Below are positions 1 through 6,483 of a stretch of 6,642 bases of DNA, one piece after another (positions within the stretch are counted from its first letter, which is position 1; every line of letters starts with the position of its first letter). A program made the position numbers and the translations under genes. The stretch is taken from contig JALSGI010000044.1 of NCBI GenBank assembly GCA_026982835.1, forward strand, positions 1 through 6,642. The letters run 5' to 3'. This DNA comes from Planctomycetota bacterium (lineage in GTDB: Bacteria; Planctomycetota; Planctomycetia; Pirellulales; S012-138). Below the pieces are notes generated by a model. That model ran no database searches, was not told where the DNA came from, and saw only the letters and a list, made by a program, of their open reading frames with translations.

Positions 1-92
1 CCGCAGCAATCCGCTGCCGCCGCGGTAGCGCGGCGAGCGGCTTGCGCCGGAGCTTCCGCTCCGATGCCGGAACAAGCGTTAATTGTCGAATC
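1..92. other. Non-coding left edge with a small hairpin
   Basis: I find no convincing gene here. A perfect 6-bp stem (CGGAGC at 48-53, GCTCCG at 58-63, loop TTCC) is present with no T-run after it. A reading frame open from the window edge meets a TAG at 26-28 on the plus strand. This could be the tail of a gene lying to the left, but 8 codons are too few to judge. GGCGAGC at 32-38 resembles the start of the repeat units that begin at 93. Confidence 0.3.
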
Positions 93-108
93 GGCGAGCC
101 GCCGACTT
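93..108 (+). repeat. Repeat unit, 5' half-copy
   Basis: GGCGAGCCGCCGACTT is identical to the first 16 bases of the full copy at 188-203, 95 bases downstream. The right arm of the palindrome is missing. The sequence runs instead directly into the left arm of the long inverted repeat (GTACGTG...). Confidence 0.6.
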
Positions 109-109
109 T

Positions 110-133
110 GTACGTGTTTAGCCAGCTAGCACA
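110..133 (+). repeat. Long inverted repeat, left arm
   Basis: GTACGTGTTTAGC (110-122), two unmatched bases, then GCTAGCACA (125-133). The reverse complement of 313-336 reads GTACGTGTTTAGC, two bases, GCCAGCACA. That is 21 matches of 24, with the first 13 bases perfect. It directly abuts the 5' half-copy of the palindromic repeat. Confidence 0.6.
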
Positions 134-144
134 CTGTTGGTTCG

Positions 145-178
145 ACGCTTCCGCACGAGGCGGAAAGAAGCGTTTTTT
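145..178 (+). terminator. Terminator-like hairpin with T6, rightward
   Basis: ACGCT at 145-149 can pair with AGCGT at 169-173, and TCCGC at 150-154 with GCGGA at 160-164. A four-base bulge (165-168) interrupts one side and the loop is ACGAG. Six T residues follow at 173-178. The order fits intrinsic termination of plus-strand transcription entering from the left. The bulge weakens the stem, and the hairpin lies inside the repeat region, so it may be part of the repeat rather than a gene terminator. Confidence 0.3.
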
Positions 179-187
179 CTTGCAAAT

Positions 188-218
188 GGCGAGCCGCCGA
201 CTTCAGTCGGCGGAGAAG
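188..218 (+). repeat. REP-like palindrome, full copy, plus orientation
   Basis: The unit is GGCGAG followed by a palindrome at 194-213 (CCGCCGACT, TC, AGTCGGCGG: 9-bp perfect arms) and then AGAAG. It aligns with the reverse complement of 239-271 across its full length: the GGCGAGCC head, the CTT-AG centre and the GGAGA tail are shared. The arm bases that differ do so in complementary pairs. Confidence 0.7.
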
Positions 219-238
219 ATCGACATGTGTTTTTTCTT

Positions 239-271
239 CGGCTCTCCCCGGGCTAAAGCCCGGGGCTCGCC
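239..271 (-). repeat. REP-like palindrome, full copy, minus orientation
   Basis: Read on the minus strand this is GGCGAG, then a palindrome at 265-246 (CCCCGGGCT, TT, AGCCCGGGG: 9-bp perfect arms), then AGAGCCG. It is the inverted partner of the copy at 188-218. Relative to that copy three stem pairs are changed, each on both sides, so pairing is kept. Confidence 0.7.
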
Positions 272-312
272 GGACAAAAATCGACTCTTTTTGCTCTGGA
301 AACATTCCGTTT

Positions 313-336
313 TGTGCTGGCACGCTAAACACGTAC
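313..336 (-). repeat. Long inverted repeat, right arm
   Basis: This is the partner of 110-133. GCTAAACACGTAC at 324-336 is the exact reverse complement of 110-122, and TGTGCTGGC at 313-321 matches the rest with one difference. It abuts the 3' part-copy of the palindromic repeat, mirroring the left side. Confidence 0.6.
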
Positions 337-359
337 CCGACTTTAGTCGGCGGAGGAGA
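337..359 (+). repeat. Repeat unit, 3' part-copy
   Basis: CCGACT (337-342), TT, AGTCGG (345-350) is followed by CGGAGGAGA. This matches the centre, right arm and tail of the copy at 188-218. The GGCGAGCCG head is missing and replaced by the right arm of the long inverted repeat, which ends at 336. Confidence 0.6.
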
Positions 360-392
360 AAACGGCGCGCCGACGGTTGTAAAACGGCCGAC

Positions 393-445
393 GCGGTTCA
401 AAACAACCGCATGCTCGACGATGCGACTGGCCGGGGGAGAGCATG
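393..445 (-). terminator. Tandem hairpins after the large gene
   Basis: On the minus strand, one base past the TGA stop, CATGCTC (445-439) pairs with GAGCATG (416-410) across a 22-base loop. It is followed immediately by a perfect 6-bp stem, GCGGTT (410-405) with AACCGC (398-393), loop GTTTTG. No strong T-run follows; TTTT occurs only after 385. These could slow transcription or protect the 3' end, but the evidence for intrinsic termination is modest. Confidence 0.3.
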
Positions 446-446
446 T

Positions 447-3400
447 TCAATCCTCCTTGGGATTCCAGCGGCGCACTTCCCGGCACACTTGTTTGAAAGA
501 GACGTCCTGCCAGGGGATGTCTTCCAGTCGGCGATGGGCCAGCTCGGGCATGCGATCCACCTGCAATCGCTCCAGTTCCTGCTCCAGGGCCACGGCCCAA
601 TGCGGCAGCTCCAGACCCGTGCCCCGGTGCGTTTGCATCAGTTGGGCCACTTGCTCCTCGAACTCGGCCAGGTGGCGCTGTTTCTGCTCGGCCGGGGCTT
701 GTTCATCCAGCAGCAGGGGGAGTAGCGCCACCACCTGGTCGATCTCCATCGCGGCCACAAAGCGTTCGTCGAGCTGCTCTTCGATGCTGGCCAGACGCAT
801 CCCGTGCATGGAAACCAGCTCCTGGTACCACTGGTGGTATCTTCGGGCCGCAGTTTCGGTGCGCCTGGCCACCAGGTTGCGCCACCAGCGGGCCAGCTCG
901 TGCTGGCGGCACTGCACCAACACCTGATGCACCACCACCAGGGGGATCAGGTTCCAGGCTTCGCGCTGGTAGGCCACCTTGATCCGCAGAAAGTCCAGGA
1001 ACATGTAGAGCAGCTCGCCCCGGTCCGACTGGGTGGTGGTGTGGTTGTAGTCGTTGTACTCGGCGTAGTTTTCCAGCAGGGCATGGACCAAAAGCTCCAG
1101 CAACGAAGCCGCTTCCTCCAGCGGGATTTCCCGGTCCAGGGCTTCGGCCAGCCGGGGCAGCCCCGGTTCGCCTTCTTCGGCCAGCTGCCGCAATTGCCGC
1201 AGGTAGCTGCGGGCTCCCTGGCGGGCCACCGCCCGCAGGTTGCCGTCGCTGAGGAACATGGGCGTGAACAGGTCGGCCCCGTAACGCTTGATGAACTGCT
1301 CCAGGTCCTCCCAGGAAACGTCGACCATCGCCTCCACGGCTTCCAGCACGGAGATGCGGAGGGTGTGGGCATGGGGGAGCCAGAGTTCCATGAGCCGTTC
1401 GGTCAGCTCGTCCAGGCACTCCAGCAGGGGGGACTCTTCCACCGGCACGTCTTTGGCCCCCCGTGAGTCCCCGGCGCGGATGACCGCCTCCACGATGTGC
1501 TGGCAGCCGAAGGTGAACAGGCGATCAAACTCGCTGATGGCCCCCCGGCCCGGCATGCTGTTCCCCTCCATCGCCTTGGCCATCTCCAGCACCCGGCACG
1601 CTTCGCCCACCAGTCCCAGCCGGGGCAGGGCCATTAACAGCGAACGCAACAGCCCGTGCAGCAACCGCACCTGCACCAACTGGTGCGGATCGCCGTCGCG
1701 TTCCAGCGGCAAGTACAGCAGGGGCAGTTTGCCTAGCTCGCGGCGCAGTCGCGGCATGGCCTTGCGCACCTTGGCCGGGTCCACGGCGTTGATCAGCCGC
1801 ACCACATGGGTCGCTTCGCGCTGCCAGGCGGGGAGTTTTTCCGGCCCGGAACCCACCCCAGGAATGGCCCGCAGCTTGATCAACGCCCACTGGGTCATCA
1901 CCTGCACCTGGATCACCTGGTCGAGCAATCCCTGGCGGATCGACTGGTGCCGGTCGTATTCCATCATGGCCAGCGGATCGACCGAGGAGGGTCGCGGGAT
2001 GGGATAGTGCACCAGGCGGTCGATCAGCTGGTGGAGCTGCTGGTGGTACTGCTCGGCTTGTTCCAGCCAGGCGGCCACGTGGTCTTGGGCTCCGTGCACT
2101 CCGTCGCGGCAGGCCACCGTGGCTCCCAGGCTCCACAGCTCGGCCATGGTGCCGAAGAAGACCAGGGCATGGCGCACCTCCTCGGCCAGCTGTTCCAGCT
2201 CGAACTGGCCCGGCGAGGCCGCCTCGGCCCCGGGGTCCACCTCCCCCTCCACGCCGTCCCAGGCCGAGTCGCGAAACACCACGCCCTCGTAGGCCGCGGC
2301 AAAGAGCTCATCGGGTTCTTCTTCCGCTTCCAGCTCTTCGCCGTCCGGGGCGGTGCCGGAGGCAGGGGCGTTGTTCTCCGGGGCAGAAAGCTCCGGCAGC
2401 CGGGCGCGGTGCTGCCCGTTGGCCACCAGGTAGTCGAAAAACCGCACCACTTGCCGCCAGCGGTCCTGGGGGTCGGCGTCTTCCTGGCGGCGGAGCTGGT
2501 TCATCCAGTAGAAGGCCAAGGGGGTGAAGGCGAACTCCCCCTCGTGCAGGGGCACCTCTTCCTGGCTGAGCCAGTGCACCAGCAGGGCCATCGAGGCTTT
2601 CAGATCGCCGTGGTCCAGCAGGGTTTTGACCACGCGGGCGTAGGCTTTGGGGGAGCGGAAGTCCTGCACGTGCTCGCGCCAGAAAGCCACATCGCCTGCG
2701 GCCCCCCCGGCCCGGTGCCACGCGGCCAGGGCGGCGGCCACCTGGTCGGCCGACTCGGCCGCTTCCAGCCCGGAAAACGAACTCACCTGCTGCACGCTGG
2801 TGGTGGCGAACTGGTCCCACCAGGCGGCCAGGGCGTGCAGCCGCTGGGAAGTTTGCCGTTGCAGGGCCTGCTGGTTGGCCACGGCCGCTTCGCTTTCCAG
2901 CCGGGCCAGCAGCCGAAAGAGCCACTCGACCACTTCCACCAGCTGGTCGATGCGGAAGTCGTACATGGCGCTGTCGGGGGAGTGGAACAGCGGGAACTGC
3001 CCGCCAAAACCCAGCACGTTCCACGGGTCCATCAGCGCCCCGCACTCGATGGCCCGGTGCAGCAAGTCCTCGCTCTCCTGGAGGAGTTTTTGGGCCTGCT
3101 CCAAGTGGTGTTTGTCCAAGGCCAATTCGGCGGAGGTGAGCAGAGAGTCCAGTTGGCCGCGGATGCGGGCGGTGGCCGGACCGATGCGCTGCCACTGGCG
3201 ACGGCTGGCTTCCGGGTAACCCATGCGGCTGAACAGCCGGGCCAGGAACGCCCGCTGAAGCTGCTCGGCCCGCTCCTGCATCAGCGTCTGGTTGAACTCT
3301 TGCCGGGCGGCGGCGAAGGATTGGCGTCGTTTTTGGGCCTCGCGGCGAAGGCGCTGGCCGTGCTTGCCCGGCAGCCGCCGCAGCAACTGTTCGTAGAAGC

Positions 3401-4361
3401 GGTCCCGCAGCGAAGCGATCCGCGGCACCAGCGAGTGCAGCGTGACGCTGGAGTCGTGGCAAGCAGGTCCCCAGCCGGAGGTCATCGACCCCATCAGGAT
3501 CGTCCCGGCCAGCACCGCGGCCGCCTCGAACAGCAGCTCCTTCGGATCGCCCTGCTCCTGCAACCGCTTCATCAGCCCCTGGAGCGTTACGTCGGTGATC
3601 ACATAGCGGCGGTAATAGCCGCGGGAATCGATGCAATGGGGGTCCCAGTGGCCGAACTGGTAATTGAGTCGGCGGGAGACAGGATGCTCGAAATCAAACG
3701 CCCGGGGGTCCAAGGCCAGCTCGTCGAGCCGCTGGTGGGAAAAACAGGCTTCGTCCAGCAATTCCTCGGGCGTGTCGGCCAGAATGTGCAGGGTTTTTTC
3801 GATGACCTTTTGAGCCGGTCCCCAGGCCACCCCCACCTGGCGGAAGTACAGCGGGATGGGGCACACCCACTCGTGGGCGTAGGGTTCCATCTGGCGGCCG
3901 TTTTCCAGCACGGCCACCGGCCGGTAGCCGATAAAACAATTGAGCCGGGAAATGGCCCCCTGGCAGACCCGCTGCGGCTCGTCCCAGGGGCCTTGTTCCT
4001 GAAGTACCGCTTCCAGCACCTTGACCAGGAAGAAGGGGGCAAACAGCTCCTGGTCGCTCAAGTGGGCCAGCAGATCGCGGTGGAAGCGGCGATAGCCGGG
4101 CAACACGCACTCGAAGGCGATATGGAGCACGGCCTGAGCCTGCTCCACGTCGGCAAAGGCTTCCTGCTGCCGGTGGAGTTGTTCCAGCTGGTCGCGCAGC
4201 AGCTCGGCCAGCCGGAGCCAGGGACGCTCGTCCTCCTGAGCGCAGGCGGCGTAGAGCTGGTTCAGGTCTCGGCGTATCTGCGGCTCCGGCGTGCCGGAGG
4301 AGAAGTTCAGGTACCCGAGCACCCGTTGCAGGGCTTGTTGCTGGGCGGCACTGCGTTGCAT
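447..4361 (-). CDS. Large helical protein of unknown function (about 1304 aa)
   Basis: I do not recognise this protein or any named domain in it. It is open for over 3.9 kb without a stop and has GC-rich codon use like its neighbours. There is no signal peptide and no convincing membrane segment, so a cytoplasmic location is inferred. Long runs of Leu, Glu, Gln and Arg suggest mostly helix, perhaps a solenoid or scaffold. Numbering from the ATG, residues about 1-655 form one half. Residues about 659-718 are an acidic, low-complexity stretch (EELEAEEEPDE near 675-685) that looks like a hinge. Residues about 719-1304 form the second half. Dense, non-repetitive segments that look constrained are 236-261 (HWDPHC, RGYYRRYVITDV), 286-327 (MTSGWGPACHDSS) and about 1097-1138 (YNDYNHTTTQSDRGELL). 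I chose the ATG at 4361; an in-frame TTG at 4367 is also possible, with AAGGAG at 4377-4372 serving either. The gene is divergent from the permease. The coding call is strong; the function is unknown. Confidence 0.88.
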   Translation of the reverse strand: MQRSAAQQQALQRVLGYLNFSSGTPEPQIRRDLNQLYAACAQEDERPWLRLAELLRDQLEQLHRQQEAFADVEQAQAVLHIAFECVLPGYRRFHRDLLAHLSDQELFAPFFLVKVLEAVLQEQGPWDEPQRVCQGAISRLNCFIGYRPVAVLENGRQMEPYAHEWVCPIPLYFRQVGVAWGPAQKVIEKTLHILADTPEELLDEACFSHQRLDELALDPRAFDFEHPVSRRLNYQFGHWDPHCIDSRGYYRRYVITDVTLQGLMKRLQEQGDPKELLFEAAAVLAGTILMGSMTSGWGPACHDSSVTLHSLVPRIASLRDRFYEQLLRRLPGKHGQRLRREAQKRRQSFAAARQEFNQTLMQERAEQLQRAFLARLFSRMGYPEASRRQWQRIGPATARIRGQLDSLLTSAELALDKHHLEQAQKLLQESEDLLHRAIECGALMDPWNVLGFGGQFPLFHSPDSAMYDFRIDQLVEVVEWLFRLLARLESEAAVANQQALQRQTSQRLHALAAWWDQFATTSVQQVSSFSGLEAAESADQVAAALAAWHRAGGAAGDVAFWREHVQDFRSPKAYARVVKTLLDHGDLKASMALLVHWLSQEEVPLHEGEFAFTPLAFYWMNQLRRQEDADPQDRWRQVVRFFDYLVANGQHRARLPELSAPENNAPASGTAPDGEELEAEEEPDELFAAAYEGVVFRDSAWDGVEGEVDPGAEAASPGQFELEQLAEEVRHALVFFGTMAELWSLGATVACRDGVHGAQDHVAAWLEQAEQYHQQLHQLIDRLVHYPIPRPSSVDPLAMMEYDRHQSIRQGLLDQVIQVQVMTQWALIKLRAIPGVGSGPEKLPAWQREATHVVRLINAVDPAKVRKAMPRLRRELGKLPLLYLPLERDGDPHQLVQVRLLHGLLRSLLMALPRLGLVGEACRVLEMAKAMEGNSMPGRGAISEFDRLFTFGCQHIVEAVIRAGDSRGAKDVPVEESPLLECLDELTERLMELWLPHAHTLRISVLEAVEAMVDVSWEDLEQFIKRYGADLFTPMFLSDGNLRAVARQGARSYLRQLRQLAEEGEPGLPRLAEALDREIPLEEAASLLELLVHALLENYAEYNDYNHTTTQSDRGELLYMFLDFLRIKVAYQREAWNLIPLVVVHQVLVQCRQHELARWWRNLVARRTETAARRYHQWYQELVSMHGMRLASIEEQLDERFVAAMEIDQVVALLPLLLDEQAPAEQKQRHLAEFEEQVAQLMQTHRGTGLELPHWAVALEQELERLQVDRMPELAHRRLEDIPWQDVSFKQVCREVRRWNPKED

Positions 4362-4371
4362 GACCAAGGTG

Positions 4372-4377
4372 CTCCTT
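4372..4377 (-). promoter_or_regulatory. Ribosome binding site of the large gene
   Basis: AAGGAG on the minus strand lies 10 bases before the ATG at 4361 and 4 bases before the TTG at 4367. The first spacing is slightly long and the second slightly short, so it does not settle the start alone; I prefer ATG as the stronger initiation codon. Confidence 0.55.
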
Positions 4378-4404
4378 GACAGTCGATATCGGCCATCCTA
4401 AGAG
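4376..4404 (+). promoter_or_regulatory. Possible rightward promoter
   Basis: TTGACA at 4376-4381 matches the sigma-70 -35 consensus perfectly. TAAGAG at 4399-4404, 17 bases on, is only a 3-of-6 match to the -10 box. If used, it would give the permease a leader of about 150 bases. It overlaps the ribosome binding site of the divergent gene. The poor -10 box keeps confidence low. Confidence 0.2.
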
Positions 4405-4423
4405 CTACCCTGGCATTGGTCTA
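4395..4423 (-). promoter_or_regulatory. Possible leftward promoter for the large gene
   Basis: On the minus strand TAGACC (4423-4418) and TAGGAT (4400-4395) are separated by 17 bases; each matches 4 of 6 consensus bases. Transcription would begin near 4388, leaving a short leader with the AAGGAG site inside it. The geometry is sensible but matches of this quality arise by chance. Confidence 0.28.
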
Positions 4424-4433
4424 GCCACCCTGG
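4403..4433. repeat. Pair of 11-bp direct repeats, 20-bp period
   Basis: AGCTACCCTGG at 4403-4413 and AGCCACCCTGG at 4423-4433 differ at one base and are exactly 20 bp apart, about two helical turns. The first falls in the spacer of the candidate leftward promoter and the second touches its -35 box. This is a plausible tandem operator for a regulator acting on one or both divergent genes. A weaker third match (8 of 11) lies at 4445-4455, but out of the 20-bp period. Confidence 0.35.
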
Positions 4434-4501
4434 GGTCAGGGGCCAGCTCCGGTGGAATCTGCAAGCGGGCCCCTTCTGCTCTTGCCTGGGAAGGAATTAC
4501 G

Positions 4502-4534
4502 ATGGAAGCTAGCACTGCCCCCGGTGGCCGGTAG
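4502..4534 (+). CDS. Possible 10-codon leader ORF
   Basis: An ATG at 4502 is preceded by AAGGA at 4491-4495 with a 6-base spacing, an ideal arrangement. It encodes MEASTAPGGR and stops at TAG 4532-4534, 34 bases before the permease TTG start and in a different frame. It could be a leader peptide affecting translation of the permease, or simply a chance match. The peptide contains no run of a single amino acid suggesting classic attenuation. Confidence 0.2.
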   Translation: MEASTAPGGR

Positions 4535-4556
4535 TTGCGATCCGTCTCCGCATGGC

Positions 4557-4562
4557 AGGAGG
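4557..4562 (+). promoter_or_regulatory. Ribosome binding site fixing a TTG start
   Basis: AGGAGG at 4557-4562 is followed by 6 bases (TTCCCC) and then TTG at 4569. This near-ideal site decides the permease start. The reading frame stays open upstream to about 4452, but those residues look unlike a protein N-terminus and the sequence there is better read as leader. Confidence 0.75.
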
Positions 4563-4568
4563 TTCCCC

Positions 4569-6458
4569 TTGCTTGTTGGTCCGGTGTTTACGCGGGAAGC
4601 GGTGATCGCCCCGCGGCGATTGCGTTTCTACCTGGCCCGAACCGTCTATCTGGCCGCGTTCTGGCTGCTGCTCAACACCGCCTGGCTGGTGCTGACCGGC
4701 ACACAGATCGTGCGCAACGTGGGGGACATGGCCCGCTTCGGCAGCATCACCTTCCACACCCTGGCCCCGTTGCAGCTGGTAGTGGTGTTGTTCTTTTCGG
4801 CCCTGGGGGCGGCCGCCTCGGTGGCCCAGGAAAAGGATCGCCGCACGCTGGTGCTGCTTCTGCTCACGCGGCTTTCCAACCACGAGATCGTGTTGGGCAA
4901 GGTGGCCGCCGGCCTGCTGCACGTGGCCACCCTGGTGCTGTGTGCCCTGCCGCTGTTTTTGTTCCTGGCCCTCTTCGGCGGCGTGTCGCTGCAGCAGATC
5001 GCCCTGGCCTACGCGGTCACGCTGCTGGCGGCGGTGCTGGCCGCCACGCTGGGGGCGGTGATCGCCTTCTGGCGGGAAAAGACCTTCCAGACCCTGGCCT
5101 TGACCACCCTGGGCATGGTGCTGTGGATCGGGTTGTGGGAAGCCGTGGTGCTGGCCGCCCCCCAGCACGCCCTGGCCCGGGCGGAGTTCTGGGCCGCCGT
5201 GTTCAGCCCCTGGCGTGCCATGACCGAAGCGATCCACCCGCCGCTGGGCCTGGGGGCCGACACGGGGCGGTTGGTCAGCGCCTTGAGCGGTTTTGTCCTC
5301 TTCTCGCTGGCGGCCACCGCGGTGCTCAACGCCCTGGCCATCTGGAAGGTGCGCCAGTGGAACTCCACCCCCGACCGCGGCACCCAGCGGGAAGAAGAAC
5401 AAACCAGCGAGTCGATCTTCGCCGCCCCCTGGGAAGTCACCTCGCTGGAGGAGCTGGAAAAACAACTGGCCGCCTCGCCGGAGCAGGCCCAGCAAACCCA
5501 AGCTCCCACGCTGGCCAGCGCCTTGAGCGACCACCAGGGGGCACAACCGGCCGAAGCCACCCGCTGGTGGTACCCGCCGGACTGGCGGCGCAACGTGTGG
5601 GCCAACCCCGTGCTGTGGCGGGAAATCTGCACCTGGGCCTACGGCCGCAAAGTGCTTTTGGTGCGCGGGGTGTGGGTGCTGCTGGTGCTGGCCGTGGCCG
5701 GGCTGTTTGCCTACCTGGGCTCTGGCCGGCAGGGGCTTTCGCCGGGGGCGCTGGCCACCGGGTTGATCCCCCTGGGCCTGCTGAGCCTGCTGCTGGTCAA
5801 CGCCCTGGCCGTCACCTCGATTACCAACGAGCGGGACGGAAAAACCCTCGACCTGCTGCTGGTCAGCGACCTGACGCCCAAGGAGATCATCTTCGGCAAG
5901 CTCGGCGGCGTGCTCTACAACGCCAAGGAAGTGATCCTGCTGCCGCTGCTGTTGCTGCTGGGGCTGTGGTGGTTCGGAGCCATTAGCCGAGAGAACCTGT
6001 TCTTTCTGGTCGCAGGCCAAGCGATCCTGGTGCTGTTTGCCGCGGTGCTGGGCATGCACGTGGGGATGAGCTACGCCGTGACGCGGCAGGCGATCGCCAC
6101 CAGCTTGGGCACGTTGTTCTTTCTGGCCGTGGGCGTGGCCACCTGCATGCGGATCATGGTCGCCTTTGGCGGCAACTTCCAGGTGCAACTGGCCCCGTTT
6201 TTGATCTTCATGCTCGGCGGCGGGGTGGCCATGTTCTTCGCCCTGGGGATGCGCAACCCCTCGCCGGCCATCACGCTGGCTTCGCTGCTGTGCCCCTTTG
6301 CCACATTTTACGCCATGACCAGTTTCCTGCTGCAATATACGCTGGGAGTGTTCCTGGTGGTGGTGGTCACTTACGGCTTTACCACGCTGGCCATGCTGGT
6401 GCCGGCGGTGGCCGAGTTCGACGTGGCCACAGGGCGGACCACCGCCTTGGAGGAATGA
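4569..6458 (+). CDS. ABC-2 type transporter permease, two fused modules
   Basis: This integral inner-membrane protein of 629 residues is the membrane part of an ABC transporter of the ABC-2/NosY-like class; the substrate is unknown. The TTG start is set by the strong site at 4557 and gives an N-terminus beginning MLVGPVFTREAVIAPRR. There are two homologous modules. Module one has GPVFTRE at 4-10 and the ABC-2 signature QEKDRRTL at 87-94, then EIVLGK at 106-111. Module two has NPVLWRE at 346-352, then NERDGKTL at 420-427 and EIIFGK at 439-444. Hydrophobic segments lie near 22-43, 62-84, 113-138, 141-167, 174-197 and 237-260, then near 361-382, 397-416, 451-471, 476-500, 511-533, 541-560 and 585-615. 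A polar Glu/Gln-rich linker (about 261-340) joins the modules. There is no Walker A motif, so the ATPase is a separate protein, and none is encoded in this window. The next gene follows after 25 bases, suggesting an operon. Confidence 0.9.
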   Translation: MLVGPVFTREAVIAPRRLRFYLARTVYLAAFWLLLNTAWLVLTGTQIVRNVGDMARFGSITFHTLAPLQLVVVLFFSALGAAASVAQEKDRRTLVLLLLTRLSNHEIVLGKVAAGLLHVATLVLCALPLFLFLALFGGVSLQQIALAYAVTLLAAVLAATLGAVIAFWREKTFQTLALTTLGMVLWIGLWEAVVLAAPQHALARAEFWAAVFSPWRAMTEAIHPPLGLGADTGRLVSALSGFVLFSLAATAVLNALAIWKVRQWNSTPDRGTQREEEQTSESIFAAPWEVTSLEELEKQLAASPEQAQQTQAPTLASALSDHQGAQPAEATRWWYPPDWRRNVWANPVLWREICTWAYGRKVLLVRGVWVLLVLAVAGLFAYLGSGRQGLSPGALATGLIPLGLLSLLLVNALAVTSITNERDGKTLDLLLVSDLTPKEIIFGKLGGVLYNAKEVILLPLLLLLGLWWFGAISRENLFFLVAGQAILVLFAAVLGMHVGMSYAVTRQAIATSLGTLFFLAVGVATCMRIMVAFGGNFQVQLAPFLIFMLGGGVAMFFALGMRNPSPAITLASLLCPFATFYAMTSFLLQYTLGVFLVVVVTYGFTTLAMLVPAVAEFDVATGRTTALEE

Positions 6459-6483
6459 GCCCGGGGAGGTGGCCAAACCGATC

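Larger units (their letters stand above)
93..359. repeat. Composite palindromic (REP/MITE-like) repeat region
   Basis: Four copies or part-copies of one repeat family lie within about 270 bases. They are a 5' half-copy (93-108), a full plus-strand copy (188-218), a full minus-strand copy (239-271) and a 3' part-copy (337-359). The two full copies are head-to-head, the usual layout of paired bacterial REP elements. The two part-copies sit just outside a longer inverted repeat (110-133 with 313-336, 21 of 24 positions matching), so the whole could fold back on itself or be a non-autonomous mobile element. No transposase gene or target-site duplication was found. It lies just past the 3' end of the large minus-strand gene, a typical position for such repeats. 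Confidence 0.6.

Noticed and set aside
93..359. CRISPR array
   Set aside because: The repeat copies are unequal, partly truncated and in both orientations, with irregular spacing; there are no regular unique spacers and no cas genes.
363..372. CGGCGCGCCG palindrome as a terminator stem
   Set aside because: The palindrome has no room for a loop without losing most of its pairs; the TTTT after it on the minus strand is too short to support a call.
42..725. 227-codon plus-strand frame crossing the repeat region
   Set aside because: It runs through the palindromic repeats and into the antisense of the large gene, has no ribosome binding site and no protein-like features.
1806..4379. 857-codon open frame on the plus strand opposite the large gene
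   Set aside because: It lies antisense to a better-supported coding gene. The translation is rich in Gly, His, Gln and Val in patterns typical of the reverse reading of GC-rich codons, with no ribosome binding site or recognisable domain.
4452..4568. Upstream extension of the permease by 39 residues
   Set aside because: There is no ribosome binding site for a start at 4452, and the added residues are polar and unlike a permease N-terminus. AGGAGG-6-TTG at 4557-4571 gives a start that fits the family.
4552..4605. Short ORF from ATG at 4552 overlapping the permease start
   Set aside because: It has no upstream ribosome binding site of its own, is out of frame with the permease, and stops after 17 codons; the adjacent AGGAGG serves the TTG start.
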